Source of the DNA: Odontesthes bonariensis
Taxonomy: Eukaryota; Chordata; Actinopteri; Atheriniformes; Atherinopsidae
Assembly: GCF_027942865.1 (NCBI RefSeq)
Contig: NC_134527.1
Location: 2,774,976 to 2,838,975 of the forward strand
DNA length: 64,000 nucleotides
Reading direction: 5' to 3'
Shown: positions 1 through 11,486 of the stretch, piece by piece
Layout: every line of letters starts with the position of its first letter
Position numbering within the stretch: the stretch's first letter is position 1
The notes under the pieces: model-generated
Databases searched by the model: none
What the model saw: only the letters and a program-made list of their open reading frames with translations
What the model was told of the DNA's origin: nothing
Program-made: the position numbers and the translations under genes

Positions 1-219
1 GATGTTTCGGCGTGTACAGTGTTAGAGCAGCAGCCATTGTTAGTTGAGCGCGAATAGTTCTGTCAACAGCTCTAGCGGGGGTCTTGAATGAACGTCTACA
101 GGTGCCGAGATGACCCTTAAGATAATTACCTTTGCTGTTAACATTCTCCAGACGTATAAAGAATCACTGCGATCAGAATCGAAAACGTTTGCAACCATAT
201 TCACTGAGATAAAATAATG

Positions 220-345
220 ATACACAACGCAAAACATAGGTTTGAATATTAAGAACGGCCTAATATTCGTTCGAACGTCTCTTTATTTTCATAACATTCG
301 AATTATGTTCGAATATCGAAGTTCGAGGTCGAAGCCCTACTCTGA
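220..345. mobile_element. Probable end of a DNA element ('ttcgaatatcgaagttcgag')
   Basis: A/T-rich stretch with repeated TTCGAA-type motifs ending 'gaagccctac', resembling the terminus of a hAT-like fish element. Only one end is visible. Confidence 0.4.
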
Positions 346-1152
346 ACTCTCTCCTCTACTGACTCCCCAAGCCTAACTCCCACCTTGCTCTAAAATCCAA
401 ACACCACCATCTATTATCTCCTTCTTCTTTCCTCACCTTTGCTTCCCGTTCGTTTTGTCTTTTTTGCTTGTTTTTATGTTACTGTTGCTATTTATGTTAT
501 TATTGTGTTGTTATTGTTTTGTTTTTTCTCTTTATATTATTGTTATGCGAATATTGCAGTTCTACGGTCAGCTTTGCTGTTTATTGTGGGTAAGGGGTGA
601 CGGGTGGGGGGATTTTTCATCTTACTTTTCCTCTGACATTGTATACAATCTCTTGAAAAAGAAAAAAAAAAAGACAGTTTGCTGCTTGTCCTGTAACAAA
701 TATGTTCAGCATGTTTGGTCTGGTTGTGGAAACACTACAGGCCTGCGGACATGTTTGCTCATGACTCCGTTTGGCTGTTGCTGTGCTATTAAAACCAGTT
801 TTACACTTGGAGACTGTGGACATGGAGTCTGTTTTTAAATGTCTTAACAAAGCTCTTTGGGCTCTGCTTGGGAGTTGGGATTTGATGTTGACAATATGTC
901 AGAGATCTGGAATTACCAACGAATTACAGCATAATTAGAGGTTTTGTCAGAACAAGCTCGTGCGTTCTTAAATAACCGGTTGGACCAGTAGTGTGACTGT
1001 ACCAGACTATCTCTCTTACCAAATAATACTTTGGAACGGGTATGTGCCCCTTTGGCTCTTTCTGCCCAAATTCCCCCTTTTTTCCCCCAGAACTATAGCT
1101 CTGGACGTAGTATCAAAGTATTCCTGTATGTATGGATTCTTTTTGTTTTTAT
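346..1152. other. No gene seen
   Basis: T-rich, low-complexity sequence; the open frame at 455-838 is rich in Leu/Phe/Cys from T-runs and has no recognisable domain. Confidence 0.5.
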
Positions 1153-1285
1153 TAGGGCTGGGCAACGATTAAAATGTTTAATATAATTAATCACATGATT
1201 TCCCTGATTAATCACGATTAATCGCATTTGTACGCAGAATCCAAAAATGAATCCAAAAGTAGCGTATAGCTTTTAGCATTTAGCT

Positions 1286-1591
1286 TTATTTTAAATGTGC
1301 TGCCATATGAATGAAAGTGCCATAACATTTGTTGTGCAAACACACTTTTAACATCAGCATCTTTCTGTAGTTTTTATGTAGAAGCCTCGCTCCACTGTCT
1401 GTTTCCTTGAATGACTTGCTGCTATCAGTTGTGTGTTTTGCCTTTAAGTGATATTTTAGACTGGAACTACTACGCTGAGAAGACAATTCAACTTGGCAGT
1501 GTTTACAGATGACTTTGGTTCTGTCGACTCCGCCGTCTGGAAGAACTTTAACATGAAAATGGCCGAGTAAAAGTTCCGTACCCTTCTCCAT
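1286..1591 (-). pseudogene. BED zinc-finger fragment carried by hAT copy 1
   Basis: A 101-residue open frame with 'VICKHCQVEL' and 'SLKYHLKAKH', giving the CxxC...HxxxxH pattern of a BED finger. It is the N-terminal DNA-binding remnant of a hAT transposase; the catalytic part is absent. The same frame recurs in the copy at 5768-6622. Confidence 0.7.
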
Positions 1592-1743
1592 GTTTGGTGG
1601 ATCCGCCGATTACTTTCTTTTCCTGTTCCACAGCAGACAGCAGCAGACTTTTACAGAATAAAAGCCTGTGAGCAGCAGACTTTTACAAAATAAAAGCCTG
1701 TGAGCAACAGACTTTTACAAAATAAAATAAATAATGAAACAGG

Positions 1744-1918
1744 GGTGGTCCGTGGCGTAGTGGGTTGAGCAGGCGCCCCATGTACAGAGGCTATAGTCCT
1801 CGCTGCAACTTGCCCACATTAGACGGCCCTTTGCTGCATGTCGTTCCCCCTCTCTCTGCCCCCTGCTTCCTGTCTCTCTGAACTTTCCATTAAAGGCACA
1901 AAAGCCCCAACAAAAATG
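1744..1918 (+). mobile_element. tRNA-derived SINE nested in hAT copy 1
   Basis: Begins GGGTGGTCCGTGGCGTAGTG, an A-box-like tRNA head, followed by 'gcaggcgccccatgtacaga', familiar from a common percomorph SINE. It ends 'ggcacaaaagccccaacaaa'. The region that should hold the B-box (GGTTCGAATCC) is lost, so it is transcriptionally dead. Confidence 0.75.
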
Positions 1919-2069
1919 TTTCTTTTAAAAATGCGTTAATGTGTATCGGCGTTAAATAACTAGCGAGTTAACAGCTGCATTGATTCACTGAAACATGTTC
2001 AAACATGAATATAAACACAGAATATGAGACAGAAACGGAGCTTTAAAGTGAATATTTGGCCTGAGCGCC

Positions 2070-2075
2070 TTTATT
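2070..2075 (-). terminator. Predicted poly(A) signal of the TRIM gene
   Basis: AATAAA on the minus strand, about 280 nt downstream of the TRIM stop codon. This is the first canonical hexamer I found there; it implies a short 3' UTR (about 2055-2352). Confidence 0.45.
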
Positions 2076-2352
2076 CTCAAACACAGCCTGAACAAATGAA
2101 CAAAACCAAAGTCAGCGTAACTCCAGGATTATTTTCCCATTTCCACAGTGATGAGATGTGAAAAGAGTCTGTGATAAAGGAAGGTCTGCTGACTCCTCTG
2201 TTGGGCTCCATGAAGTGGAAGAGAAACAACAACATACAGACACACCGACACCAGGATCCCACTGATGTTTAGAGCTCAGAGAAGTTTAGAGTTTAATATT
2301 TCTGTCAATCAAACATCACAGCAACAAGCTGACTAAATACATCTATTCCACT

Positions 2353-4008
2353 TTACACAAACTCTGCTGAGGCTCCAGAATAAATCCCGATCCCAGCACA
2401 GAGCGGCTGAGTGAATGTGGTCTGGACTCTGTGGAGGAGAGTCATGGTTCCAGAGACGCTGTAGAAGGACAGAATACCTGCTCTGTGATCCAGGTACACT
2501 CCCACTCTGGAGGCCCGAGGACCTGAGACGGAGGTTTGCTTCTTGTTGTACCTAAATGTATAACCGTCTGAGGAACAATCTAATACCCAAGATTTGTCAT
2601 TTAATCCAAATCCACATTCTCTCCATCCTGCTCTGCTGATGTTCTTGTATGCGACTGCTACATAAACTACTCCTCTCCCTCTCATCTCCACCTCCCAGTA
2701 ACAACGTCCAGTCAGACTCTCTCTGCTCAGGACCTGAGGCCACTCAGTGAATCTGTCTGGATGATCAGAATAAGACTGAGGATGTGTCATTACTGTCACT
2801 TTTCTGTTCCCCTCTGACAGTAACAGATATCTGTGTGCTGTGTTTGGATCCAGTGTGATTTCACAGGAATATCTTAAGAATCCAGCTCTGCTCGTTGGTT
2901 CTGACAGTAAAACATCCACTTCAGCGACTCTCAGTGAGATGTTGGTCCATTCCTCTCTCAGGATGTCCTGTAGTTTATCTCTGAGCTCTGACACAGCTGC
3001 TGTCACATCCTCAAAGTGCCTCAGAGGACGGATCTGGATGCTGGATGAGTGTGTAGCCCCCCTGAGTGCTGCCACTGAGGGCCAGCTGAGCAGAAACTGG
3101 CTGTGATCCTCTGTGTGTGAGAGCTGCTGCAGCTCAGCATCTTTCCTCTTCAGCTCAGTGATCTCCTGCTCCAGCTTCTCCTGAAGCTCTTTGACTCGCC
3201 TGCCTTCGGCTTCCTGCTGGGATCTGATCTGCTGCTTCACATCAGAGCTTCTTTTCTGGAGGAGATGGATCAGCTGGCTGAAGATCTTCTGGCTGTGCTC
3301 CTCTGTTTTATCAGCAGACTGATGGATGGCCTCCAGCTGCTGCTGAAGCAGCTTCACATCTTTCTCTGCGTCCTGGATTCTCTGCTGGATCTGCTGCCGA
3401 CTCCCCTCCAGCTCTCTCTGCCTCTCAGTCCTTTCTGCTGCAGCTGACACTGTGTCGTGGCCTTTATGATCATCCATTAAGCAGAGATAACAGATGCACT
3501 TCTGATCGGTACGGCAGAAAATCTTCATCACCTCACCGTGATCAGAGCAGATGTTCTCCTGGAGCTTGTTGGAGGGCTCCACCAGCTTGTGTTTCCTGAG
3601 TGGAGCTGAATCATAATGAGGCTGAAGGTGTTCCTCACAGTAAGAGGCCAGACAGGATAAACAGGACTTAACGGCTTTCAGCTTCCTCCCAGAGCAGACA
3701 TCACAGGCCACATCTTCAGCTCCAGCATAGCAGTGATCAGCAGGAGCAGCACGGAGTCCAGTCTTCTTCAGCTGCTCCACTAAACCAGCTAACATGGTGT
3801 TTTTCCCCAGGACAGGCCTGGATATGAAGGTTTTCCTGCACTGAGGGCAGCTGTGGATCCCCTTCTCATCCTCGCCATCCCAGTGGGCTTTAATACAGCT
3901 CATGCAGTAGCTGTGTCCACAGGGAATAGTCACCGGATCCTTCAGCAGATCCAGGCAGATCGAACAGGAGAAGCTTTCTCGGTCCAGCTGAACTCCTTTC
4001 TGCGCCAT
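2353..4008 (-). CDS. Single-exon TRIM E3 ubiquitin ligase (TRIM25/TRIM16-like fish family)
   Basis: Intact 551-residue protein in one exon. Domains in order: a C3HC4 RING at about residues 15-57 (C15, C18, C30, H32, C35, C38, C54, C57), two B-boxes at about 102-130 and 152-186, a coiled coil at about 190-300 rich in Gln, Glu and Lys, and a PRY/SPRY (B30.2) domain at about 380-551 beginning near 'ITLDPNTAHRYLLLSEGN'. In the family the RING recruits E2 enzymes, the coiled coil dimerises and B30.2 binds target; many fish members act in antiviral signalling, but the target of this copy cannot be read from sequence. The start Met lies about 14 residues before the first RING Cys, as is usual. The C-terminus stops right after 'SAEFV', a few residues shorter than typical B30.2 ends. 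The one-exon structure is normal for this fish subgroup. The family call is secure; the exact orthologue is not. Confidence 0.93.
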   Translation of the reverse strand: MAQKGVQLDRESFSCSICLDLLKDPVTIPCGHSYCMSCIKAHWDGEDEKGIHSCPQCRKTFISRPVLGKNTMLAGLVEQLKKTGLRAAPADHCYAGAEDVACDVCSGRKLKAVKSCLSCLASYCEEHLQPHYDSAPLRKHKLVEPSNKLQENICSDHGEVMKIFCRTDQKCICYLCLMDDHKGHDTVSAAAERTERQRELEGSRQQIQQRIQDAEKDVKLLQQQLEAIHQSADKTEEHSQKIFSQLIHLLQKRSSDVKQQIRSQQEAEGRRVKELQEKLEQEITELKRKDAELQQLSHTEDHSQFLLSWPSVAALRGATHSSSIQIRPLRHFEDVTAAVSELRDKLQDILREEWTNISLRVAEVDVLLSEPTSRAGFLRYSCEITLDPNTAHRYLLLSEGNRKVTVMTHPQSYSDHPDRFTEWPQVLSRESLTGRCYWEVEMRGRGVVYVAVAYKNISRAGWRECGFGLNDKSWVLDCSSDGYTFRYNKKQTSVSGPRASRVGVYLDHRAGILSFYSVSGTMTLLHRVQTTFTQPLCAGIGIYSGASAEFV

Positions 4009-4344
4009 TTCTCCTCTCAGATCAGCGACTGACTGAGTTTTACTTCCTGAAAGCCGAAACTTATCTGAGCTCTGAGCTATAAATCACGTGTCTGTGCAGA
4101 GAACAGAGCCGGTCGGTTCACATTCTGTTGGTCACACCCATCATGAGCTGCAGATCTGAGGGGAGGGAACAACAAGTGAGTCCGAGCTGATTCACAGCAG
4201 ACTTCATGGTTAAAACACGGGTCGATTCTTCTTTTAATCCCTTTGGAAAGAAGCTTCACTTTCACAGTAAATGCAGCAGAGTTTTGAGCCTGAAAAATCA
4301 GGAAGAACATTTAAAAACTAGAAAATTTCTGAAGAAATTTAGAA

Positions 4345-5764
4345 GGGGCCTGCCAAAGTGTGCGTATCGCTCAACCAATCACGGCTGCTCAGGAATGGTT
4401 CGCAAGGCCTAAAGAAGAAGCATTCAAGCCTAAACGGCATCAAAGCCGTTTAAATTTAAAATTTTAAAGCAGCGAACTGTCCCTTTAAAGAGGCGAACTG
4501 TCCCTTTAAAGCGGCGAACTTTCCCTTTAAATTAATGTGGACGGAAGAATAAATCTATAAAGAGACACGTTTTCAATGTTAAATTCCATAGACTGTCCCT
4601 TGAAAGAGGCGTACTGTCCCTTTAAAGAGGTGAACTGTCCCTTTAAAGAGGCGAACTGTCCCTTTAAAGCAGCAAACTGTCCCTTTAAAGAGGCTAACTG
4701 TCCCTTTAAAGAGGCGTACTGTCCCTTTAAATCGGCAAAGGACTGGCTGGGCCACTAATAGCCTTGTTTCTATGGTAACATTTAACTGACAGTTAAGCTG
4801 CCCCAGCTGCAGCTACACTAATTATATGAGACTGAGGCTTCTCAGAGCCAAAAAACCTCTACGAACAGATGCTTCCCATTCGGAAACCGTAAGAGCTACG
4901 GAAAAAATTCTCGCAGAATGAGCGAGGGACGCCTTTGGACTTCAATATTCCCGCGTTTCAGATCTGTAACAGATTCACAGTGAAAGCACGGATGAGAGAA
5001 AGAAGGGCTGCAGGAGCTGCTGAGATTCTGAGAACTGGATGAATTAAAATGGGGATTTGAGGTCTTTGAGCCCCGACATCGCTTTGCTCTGATGGGCTCT
5101 GAGAGCAAACGGTCAGCCCTAGATGAAATATGAAAACATTTTATGAATCCCAACATGCGTGCCTATATTATGACAGTACATAATGGCATTGGAGCGATAT
5201 TTGAAGGCGTGAGGGCGATTCGAAAATGAATCCGAGGTCAGAACTCTTGCTCTTCCCACACTCTAATGAAATGGCAGTTGTGCTCTAAAAATTCAAATTT
5301 TTCAGATTTTGGCCAAAACTTTGGGTCGCTTGGAGGCATGCTGTGGGAAATCCGTAGCAGGTATCGACATGGCGTCTTCACTTCCGAACACAGCACGGAC
5401 GTATCTACAAACTGAGATTTGAATGGTGTTTCTAGGTTAATGCATGATGACACAGTAACTGCTCAAAATTTAGGGTTTTTTATGATTTTTCCAGGTCATC
5501 CCCCTGTTTATTCCTAGGGGGGCTTGGGGGGGCTCTTTTTTGCTTATTACGTTGCCATGGTAACTCCAATCTTAAATAAAAGTAATAGCCCGCGTAAACT
5601 CATCGAGCCGGTCGTTTTGAGATATATTTATTGTTGGGATTAATGTGGATGGAAGAATAAATCTATAAATCTATAAAGAGACACGTTTTCAATGTTAAAT
5701 CCCATAGACTTTTGCCAACGGAATAGTAATAGGTGCCTTGCCTCGCAATGCTATGGCAGGCCCC
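4345..5764. mobile_element. DNA element bounded by GGGGCCTGCCA inverted ends, containing a 21-bp array
   Basis: GGGGCCTGCCAAAG at 4345 and CTATGGCAGGCCCC at 5751-5764 are inverted. A stretch near 4533-4595 is repeated near 5640-5712. No intact protein is seen; the boundaries are inferred from the ends only. Confidence 0.5.
4468..4735 (+). repeat. 21-bp tandem array made of a MITE terminus
   Basis: About a dozen units of GAACTGTCCCTTTAAAGAGGC, with gaps. The unit equals the terminal sequence of the TTAA MITEs in this window, joined head to tail through the TTTAAA site. Confidence 0.85.
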
Positions 5765-5888
5765 AACTAGTGCCGGGCAACGAGTAAAACTTTTAATCTA
5801 ATTAATCACATGATTTCCCTGATTAATCACGATTAATCACATTTGTACGCAGAATCCAAAAGTAGCGTATAGCTTTTAGCATTTAGCT

Positions 5889-6209
5889 TTATTTTAAATG
5901 TGCTGCCATATGAATGAAAGTGCCATAACATTTGTTGTGCAAACACACTTTTAACATCAGCATCTTTCTGTAGTTTTTATGTAGAAGCCTCGCTCCACTG
6001 TCTGTTTCCTTGAATGACTTGCTGCTATCAGTTGTGTGTTTTGCCTTTAAGTGATATTTTAGACTGGAACTACTACGCTGAGAAGACAATTCAACTTGGC
6101 AGTGTTTACAGATGACTTTGGTTCTGTCCACTCCGCCGTCTGGAAGAACTTTAACATGAAAATGGCCGAGTAAAAGTTCCGTACCCTTCTCCATGTTTGG
6201 TGGATCCAA
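5889..6209 (-). pseudogene. BED zinc-finger fragment carried by hAT copy 2
   Basis: A 106-residue open frame starting MDPPNMEKGTELL, nearly identical to the frame at 1286-1591 but five residues longer at the start. BED pattern 'CKHC...HLKAKH'. Likely transposase debris rather than a host gene. Confidence 0.7.
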
Positions 6210-6228
6210 AGATTACTTTCTTTTCCTG

Positions 6229-6520
6229 TTCCACAGCAGACAGCAACAGACTTTTACAGAATAAAAGCCTGTGAGCAACAGACTTTTACAAAATAAAAGC
6301 CTGTGAGCAGCAGACTTTTACAGAATAAAAGCCTGTGAGCAACAGACTTTTACAAAATAAAAGCCTGTGAGCAACAGACTTTTACAAAATAAAAGCCTGT
6401 GAGCAGCAGACTTTTACAAAATAAAAGCCTGTGAGCAGCAGACTTTTACAGAATAAAAGCCTGTGAGCAACAGACTTTTACAGAATAAAAGCCTGTGAGC
6501 AGCAGACTTTTACAAAATAA
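6229..6520 (+). repeat. 32-bp tandem repeat inside hAT copy 2
   Basis: About nine units of 'agcctgtgagcaacagac' plus 'ttttacaaaataaa'. Copy 1 has three units (about 1640-1725) and the inverted copy at 26358-27482 has about three, so the number varies between copies. Confidence 0.9.
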
Positions 6521-6622
6521 AATAAATAATAAAACCTGCGCTAATGCGCAATAAAATATGTATTGGCGTTAATTAATTAACAAGTTAACCCAATAATAAC
6601 GATAATAACTCGCCTAGCCCTA

Positions 6623-7284
6623 GTTTTGTTTCTTTTGTCATAAGCAAAGTACATCAGAGAGATGTTTAATTTTACTGTCAGTGAGTAGTTTGTTTTTCCT
6701 ACATGTATGTTTCTAGAGTAAAACTATGCACTGAACCCTACATGCTTATTCACATAATTCTGGACTATATTAGTATAAATACAACAACAATGACAATAAT
6801 AATTAGAAGAATTTTGATTTTGATTTTCTCAGCCTCTCAGCTCCTTATTATAACATTTGTATGCACACAAATTAAATATAATATGCATAAATATGAAATA
6901 TATAACTGTTATAACCTTGCTCTCTTCAAAGTGAACGCACAGCTTGAATTATGGCTTTGTGGATATCGGCTGTGCCTCCACCCCTCCTTTATTCTTGTGT
7001 TCCCATTAATGTCCCCCTTTCAGTTTAGGAATGAGCAACTTGTTTAGTTCAGTCAGCCACGGATTCTCCTCCAAACAATCAGCAGAATGGTAGGTCACAG
7101 GACGCCATTATTAATGTCAGTTTTCTTTCTATCTTGTCATGATTTTAGTTGCTTTTTAGTGTCTCCACTCTCAGATCAATGCAGCCCACCTCCAGCGACA
7201 TCATCATCACCAGCAGCCCCCCCACCGGCCCCCCCGACAGAAGCTGTTCAATGTACCCAACAGGTGAATATAGACTATAGACGT
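6623..7284. other. No clear gene
   Basis: A/T-rich. A Pro-rich frame at about 7170-7262 is preceded by an acceptor-like 'tctccactctcag' and followed by a donor-like 'caacaggtgaat', but no domain or neighbouring exon supports it. Confidence 0.4.
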
Positions 7285-7904
7285 GGGCTGTGTTCCATAC
7301 TTCCATACTGCATACTCATCGATCAGACAGTATGCAGAGCGTTTACCCACAATGCATTTCGCTCCTGCCCGAGCTGAAATCAGCCGGCCTGAAGCTGATT
7401 TCTCTTAAGCTCTAAACTCTGTAAACTTTAGCAACATTTGAAACATTTTCAGGTGAGAAAGTAGTCGTTTAGATCCCCAACGTGTTGAAAACCTGACAAA
7501 ATACCGCCTGTTTACAATTTTGTTCCCACGAATTCGGCGCTACTAAAGCTAGCCGCAGTGAGCAACGCACTTCCTGTTATTTTCACAAAATAAAATACCC
7601 GTTGCCTTTTATCATAGGGAAAGCCATTACCATACAATTGGTGCTTTTGTTTTGAAAACAGGAAGTGAACCTACCCTCGTTGTAGCTAGCTTGAAACTGC
7701 CGTTTTGACAGGAAATGACGATCGGCGACGTCACGTTACGTTGCATCTTGGGTAGTTTGAGTATGAGTAGTAACCTCATGATGCATACCCAACATTTAGG
7801 GGAATCTAGTATGCATCTGGGAACTTCTCGCTTACTCAAACTCGCTTACTAACTCAAAAAGTTAGTAGGAGTAGTAGGAGAAGTATGCGGTTTCGAACAC
7901 AGCC
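7285..7904. mobile_element. MITE with GGGCTGTGTTCGAA-type ends, copy 1
   Basis: Ends GGGCTGTGTTCCATAC and TTTCGAACACAGCC; the body matches copies at 21926, 47926 and 50187. Each copy contains the same roughly 70-codon open frame, which is part of the repeat. Confidence 0.8.
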
Positions 7905-8641
7905 ATGGACTACTTTTGCCCCCTGGACAATGATATGGTATGTTGTGATTCCATGTTATAGGGTCGCTTCAATTCAACCAGTTATATTATAAGGTGTTTC
8001 AAATTCGTGCTACAACATTTCCCCCCTTTGACTTTGAGCACCTGACCCCCCAAAGGTCTCTGCCCGGCCCTGCTTTTGAAACATTTCTGCTAAAGCTAAA
8101 TTACATATTACAGAATAATACATCTTTAAAAGATTAAATGAAGAATTACACGAAGAGCTCATAGTACACAAACGGGACACTTGTGAGAACAGAGGCTGGG
8201 AGTTTCACATTGGAAGTGGTTGTCAGGACAGCGATGGGAGGCCTGAGGCCCAACAGCAGCTCGTTCCTGGAAGTAAACTCAAAAGGAACATGAGAACCAA
8301 ACCCAAAGCAAATATGCAACACACACAGGAGGGTATTTCTGGCAAGGGGCCAGCGACGCTGTCCTTCTCTTTGATGTGATGAGGCTGAGTGGCACAATGA
8401 GGCAATTAAAGTAGAACGGGGGTTTCAGCGCAGAGACGTTCAAGTTCATCTGAAGCTTCTGAAAGAGCAAAAACTAAAGTGATTGTTCAGGCATCCTGTT
8501 TGTGTCGGGGGGAGGGGGGGCTATTGTTTAGAGCAGAAATGCACAGTGTGTTGCCAGAAAACGAGGAATAATCATCTTCTAGTGTTCAATGTGCTGGAGA
8601 AATCAAAGCGTACGATCCTCACAGAGAGTGGGCTCTCTCTG

Positions 8642-9298
8642 AAAGGGGAACTGCGGTATTTTCAACATTAAGCCTCTTTTCTGAGTCGTCTGCAATGTTT
8701 TAGAACCCCCCTCACCGCTTTTTTGATGTTTACTGCTGTCTCCGGTATTTGCCTAATTTTGATTCTTCTCAACCTGCTTCAGAAAGTCATGTGCATGTCC
8801 AAAAAGGTCCGTAAAAGCACCATAAACGTCCGTTTTCAAAATCATCAACTCACCGGAGTGGTTACTGGTGTGCACTGGTAATCCATATCAAACAATCGTG
8901 GCGAAAAGTTGCTTCTGTCGTGTTTTATTTGACATTTTGTACTGGATGTTCGTTGATATTACTCCGCCACCGCTAAGAAAATAGTGCGAGCATGAACGAG
9001 CTGCCAAATAAAACACGACAGAAGCAACTTTTCGCCACGAAATTTGATCTGGATTACCAGTGCACACCAGTAACCACTCCGGTGAGTTGATGATTTTGAA
9101 AACGGACGTTTATGGTGCTTTTACGGACCTTTTTGGACATGCGCATGACTTGCCGTTCTGAAGCAGGTTGAGAAGAATCAAAATTAGGCAAATACCGGAG
9201 ACAGCAGTAAACATCAAAAAAGCAGTGAGGGGGGTTCTAAAACATCGCAGACGACTCAGAAAAGAGGCTTAATGTTGAAAATACCGCAGTTCCCCTTT
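8642..9298. mobile_element. Foldback MITE (near-perfect 290-bp palindrome arms)
   Basis: Arms 8642-8931 and 9005-9298 are near-perfect reverse complements around a 73-nt loop. Ends AAAGGGGAACTGCGG and CCGCAGTTCCCCTTT. No gene inside. Confidence 0.9.
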
Positions 9299-9585
9299 AA
9301 GGTATCATCAGTTCCACTTATATTGAAATACTACTCACTTATTATCATAATCCATGGTATAGAATGTATTCTGGATTTTTAGCAAAAGTAATATCTATCC
9401 CGGCTGCCTCTTGTGTTGGGAGCATCCCTCGTGCACAGCCACAACAATTAGCGCTACGCGCTTGCAAAGCTCATTAAAACGGGTAAATTTCAGTTTTTTT
9501 TTTATTATGGATAGTAATTTAGAGCCCCCACAGGGGTCTCTAAATTAAACAAATTAACCTCGAATTTTTTATTTTTTTTTAAAGG

Positions 9586-9865
9586 TGCCACACTCAGTGG
9601 GGTCACATGGCACCGAAAGGATCGGATTATTGGCTAAATTACAATAAGAATGAGTTATTAAGGGTAATTCTCCTTGGATATATGGCGGTGAATGAATGGG
9701 ATCAGAGGCACAAAGCGTGTCATACCCCGGTATTATAGGTGGCGCTGTACCCATTCCAGCTGTTGCTAATAGAGCCACTTCCTGTTGTACAATTTGGATT
9801 TTTTTCCAGGAGATAAGGGGCCTTACACTGGCTCCACACAGGCGATTCAGCAACTTGTGTTCATG
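9586..9865. mobile_element. Fragment of the TCACTCAGTGGGG MITE family
   Basis: Starts CACTCAGTGGGGTCACATGG and shares the 'ggtggcgctgtacccattcc' stretch with the copy at 21026 in inverted form. Confidence 0.75.
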
Positions 9866-10328
9866 TGGAACTTCCCATTAGTACAGACTCTACATTTCTT
9901 CTCAGCCATAATGAGTTTCCTATTGATACAACACTGAATAAAGAAATATTAAAGCCATAAATTAGACCAAAACAGCAAGAATATGTGGGTCAAAAGCTAT
10001 AAACACAAAATGGAGGCATTATTTATATTTATAGACAAGCTTTTCTGAGCAAAAGGTTTGTTGTTGTTGTTCTGAATATGTGCTTATAACCACAAGGAGC
10101 TGGAGATTCTTGTCAGGGAGGGCAAAAAACTTTGCTTTGTTGCTTATTAATATTTATATATTTTTTCTAATTAATTTGGGAACACAGTAATGAACTCTTT
10201 TGACCACCAGGGGGGGCAATGCCCTCCCACAAACTGAACACAGGACAGTTTTATGTTGTGGAAACAGCAGAAAATAATCATTTCAGATGATAAACAGACG
10301 ACAAAGAGCTCCATCAGATTCCATTCTC
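9866..10328. other. Intergenic, no gene seen
   Basis: Sequence past the predicted ccni poly(A) signal; no motif recognised. The stretch 7905-8641 farther left is likewise empty. Confidence 0.5.
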
Positions 10329-10334
10329 TTTATT
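10329..10334 (-). terminator. ccni: Predicted poly(A) signal of ccni
   Basis: AATAAA on the minus strand about 1.15 kb past the ccni stop. The stretch 10335-11486 holds no gene and reads as 3' UTR. Confidence 0.4.
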
Positions 10335-11486
10335 CAGTGGAACCGCGGTGCGTTCAGGGACCTGAAGCAGCCCCCATTAGCTCCCTCAACAGGAACAACA
10401 GAGCTTTTTGGATGGGGGAAAAAAAAATATATATATATTATATATTAAACAGAACTTCAGGAGATGAACACTGTGCTGTTTTACCTTTAAACTTAAGTCA
10501 AGATTGTCATTTTTTTTCTCTAAATAAGCTCAGACACAAACTTAGCAAAAAAAAATAAATCAGACTGCAGCTTCGTCGTTGCTGTAGAGAAATAAAATGG
10601 AAATAAAATGGCCGCCCATGTTTGTATATTTGGATACGATTGAGCAAAAAACAGCCTTTAAATCCAAGTTAAAAAACTAAAAATTTGGCTCAGTTACAAA
10701 CGGCAACTAATCATTTGGCAGCCGGAGGAAAAGAAAGCGAGACCGAACTCTATCAAAGCCACAAGTCGATAATACTTCTTCGTGTTTATGTGTGAATGAA
10801 GCAACCTCAGCATCTATCATTCAACCTAGCATCACAACAAGCTGCGAGGTGGGGGGGGGGCTATATTAGCATCTTATTAACAATTTAGTCCAGATAGTCG
10901 TCTAGATCAGTTTAAACTCTTAGTGATGAAGTTCTAGAGGAAAAAAAAAAAAAAAATCGAGTATTTTCACTGACGAGAGAGCAGAGAGGACAGAAAACAC
11001 GGATAAAAGGAAAAAGAAAGAGTTTAAAGATGAGAACAACAAATATAAGTTAACAAACAATCACATTTCCAGTCGATGCTACTTTTTTTTTTTATGTAAC
11101 TTTATGTGTTTATAGTTTTTTTTTATCATTTTGTGTTCAACAAATAGAATTAGTGTGAGAGGAGCAGCTTTTTTTTGGTATTTTTGAGTATTTTCTTTTT
11201 TTGGGCTCTGTTCTTCCAGCTGAAGGCGGTGATGGGAGCCGACCTCGGGCCGGCCGAACGGCTCGGGTTCGAGCTGCAACCAGAACCACCTCAACAGCTG
11301 GCAGCATCTGTAAAACCGCTTCAAAAGTATTGAGACACCGAGACAATTCGCTCCGTCAGAACTGACGGGCGACATTCTGCCGTGAAGCTGCCACTACATC
11401 ATTTTTTGCGTTGCCTCGGCGTCGGATTGGCCATCTTTGATCTGCGGTGTTGAGGTGGTTTTGGTTAACTGCTTCCTGGTTGGTCT

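Larger units (their letters stand above)
1153..1972. mobile_element. hAT-like non-autonomous element (TAGGGCTGGGC family), copy 1, right end lost
   Basis: Left end TAGGGCTGGGCAACGATTAA followed by AT-rich 'attaatcac' repeats. It carries a minus-strand BED-finger frame and three 32-bp internal repeats and is interrupted by a SINE at about 1744-1918. The canonical right end (GCCCAGCCCTA-like) is missing. Confidence 0.8.
5768..6622. mobile_element. hAT-like non-autonomous element (TAGGGCTGGGC family), copy 2, both ends present
   Basis: Left end TAGTGCCGGGCAACGAG, right end CGCCTAGCCCTA. It contains the BED-finger frame (minus, 5889-6209) and an internal tandem array of 32-bp units (6229-6520). 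Confidence 0.8.

Noticed and set aside
4049-4060. GAAAGCCGAAAC upstream of the TRIM gene as an interferon-response element
   Set aside because: The two GAAA cores are 3 bases apart instead of the 2 required by the ISRE consensus.
7170-7262. A Pro-rich exon bounded by acceptor- and donor-like sequence
   Set aside because: No domain, no second exon in phase, and splice-like sequences are frequent.
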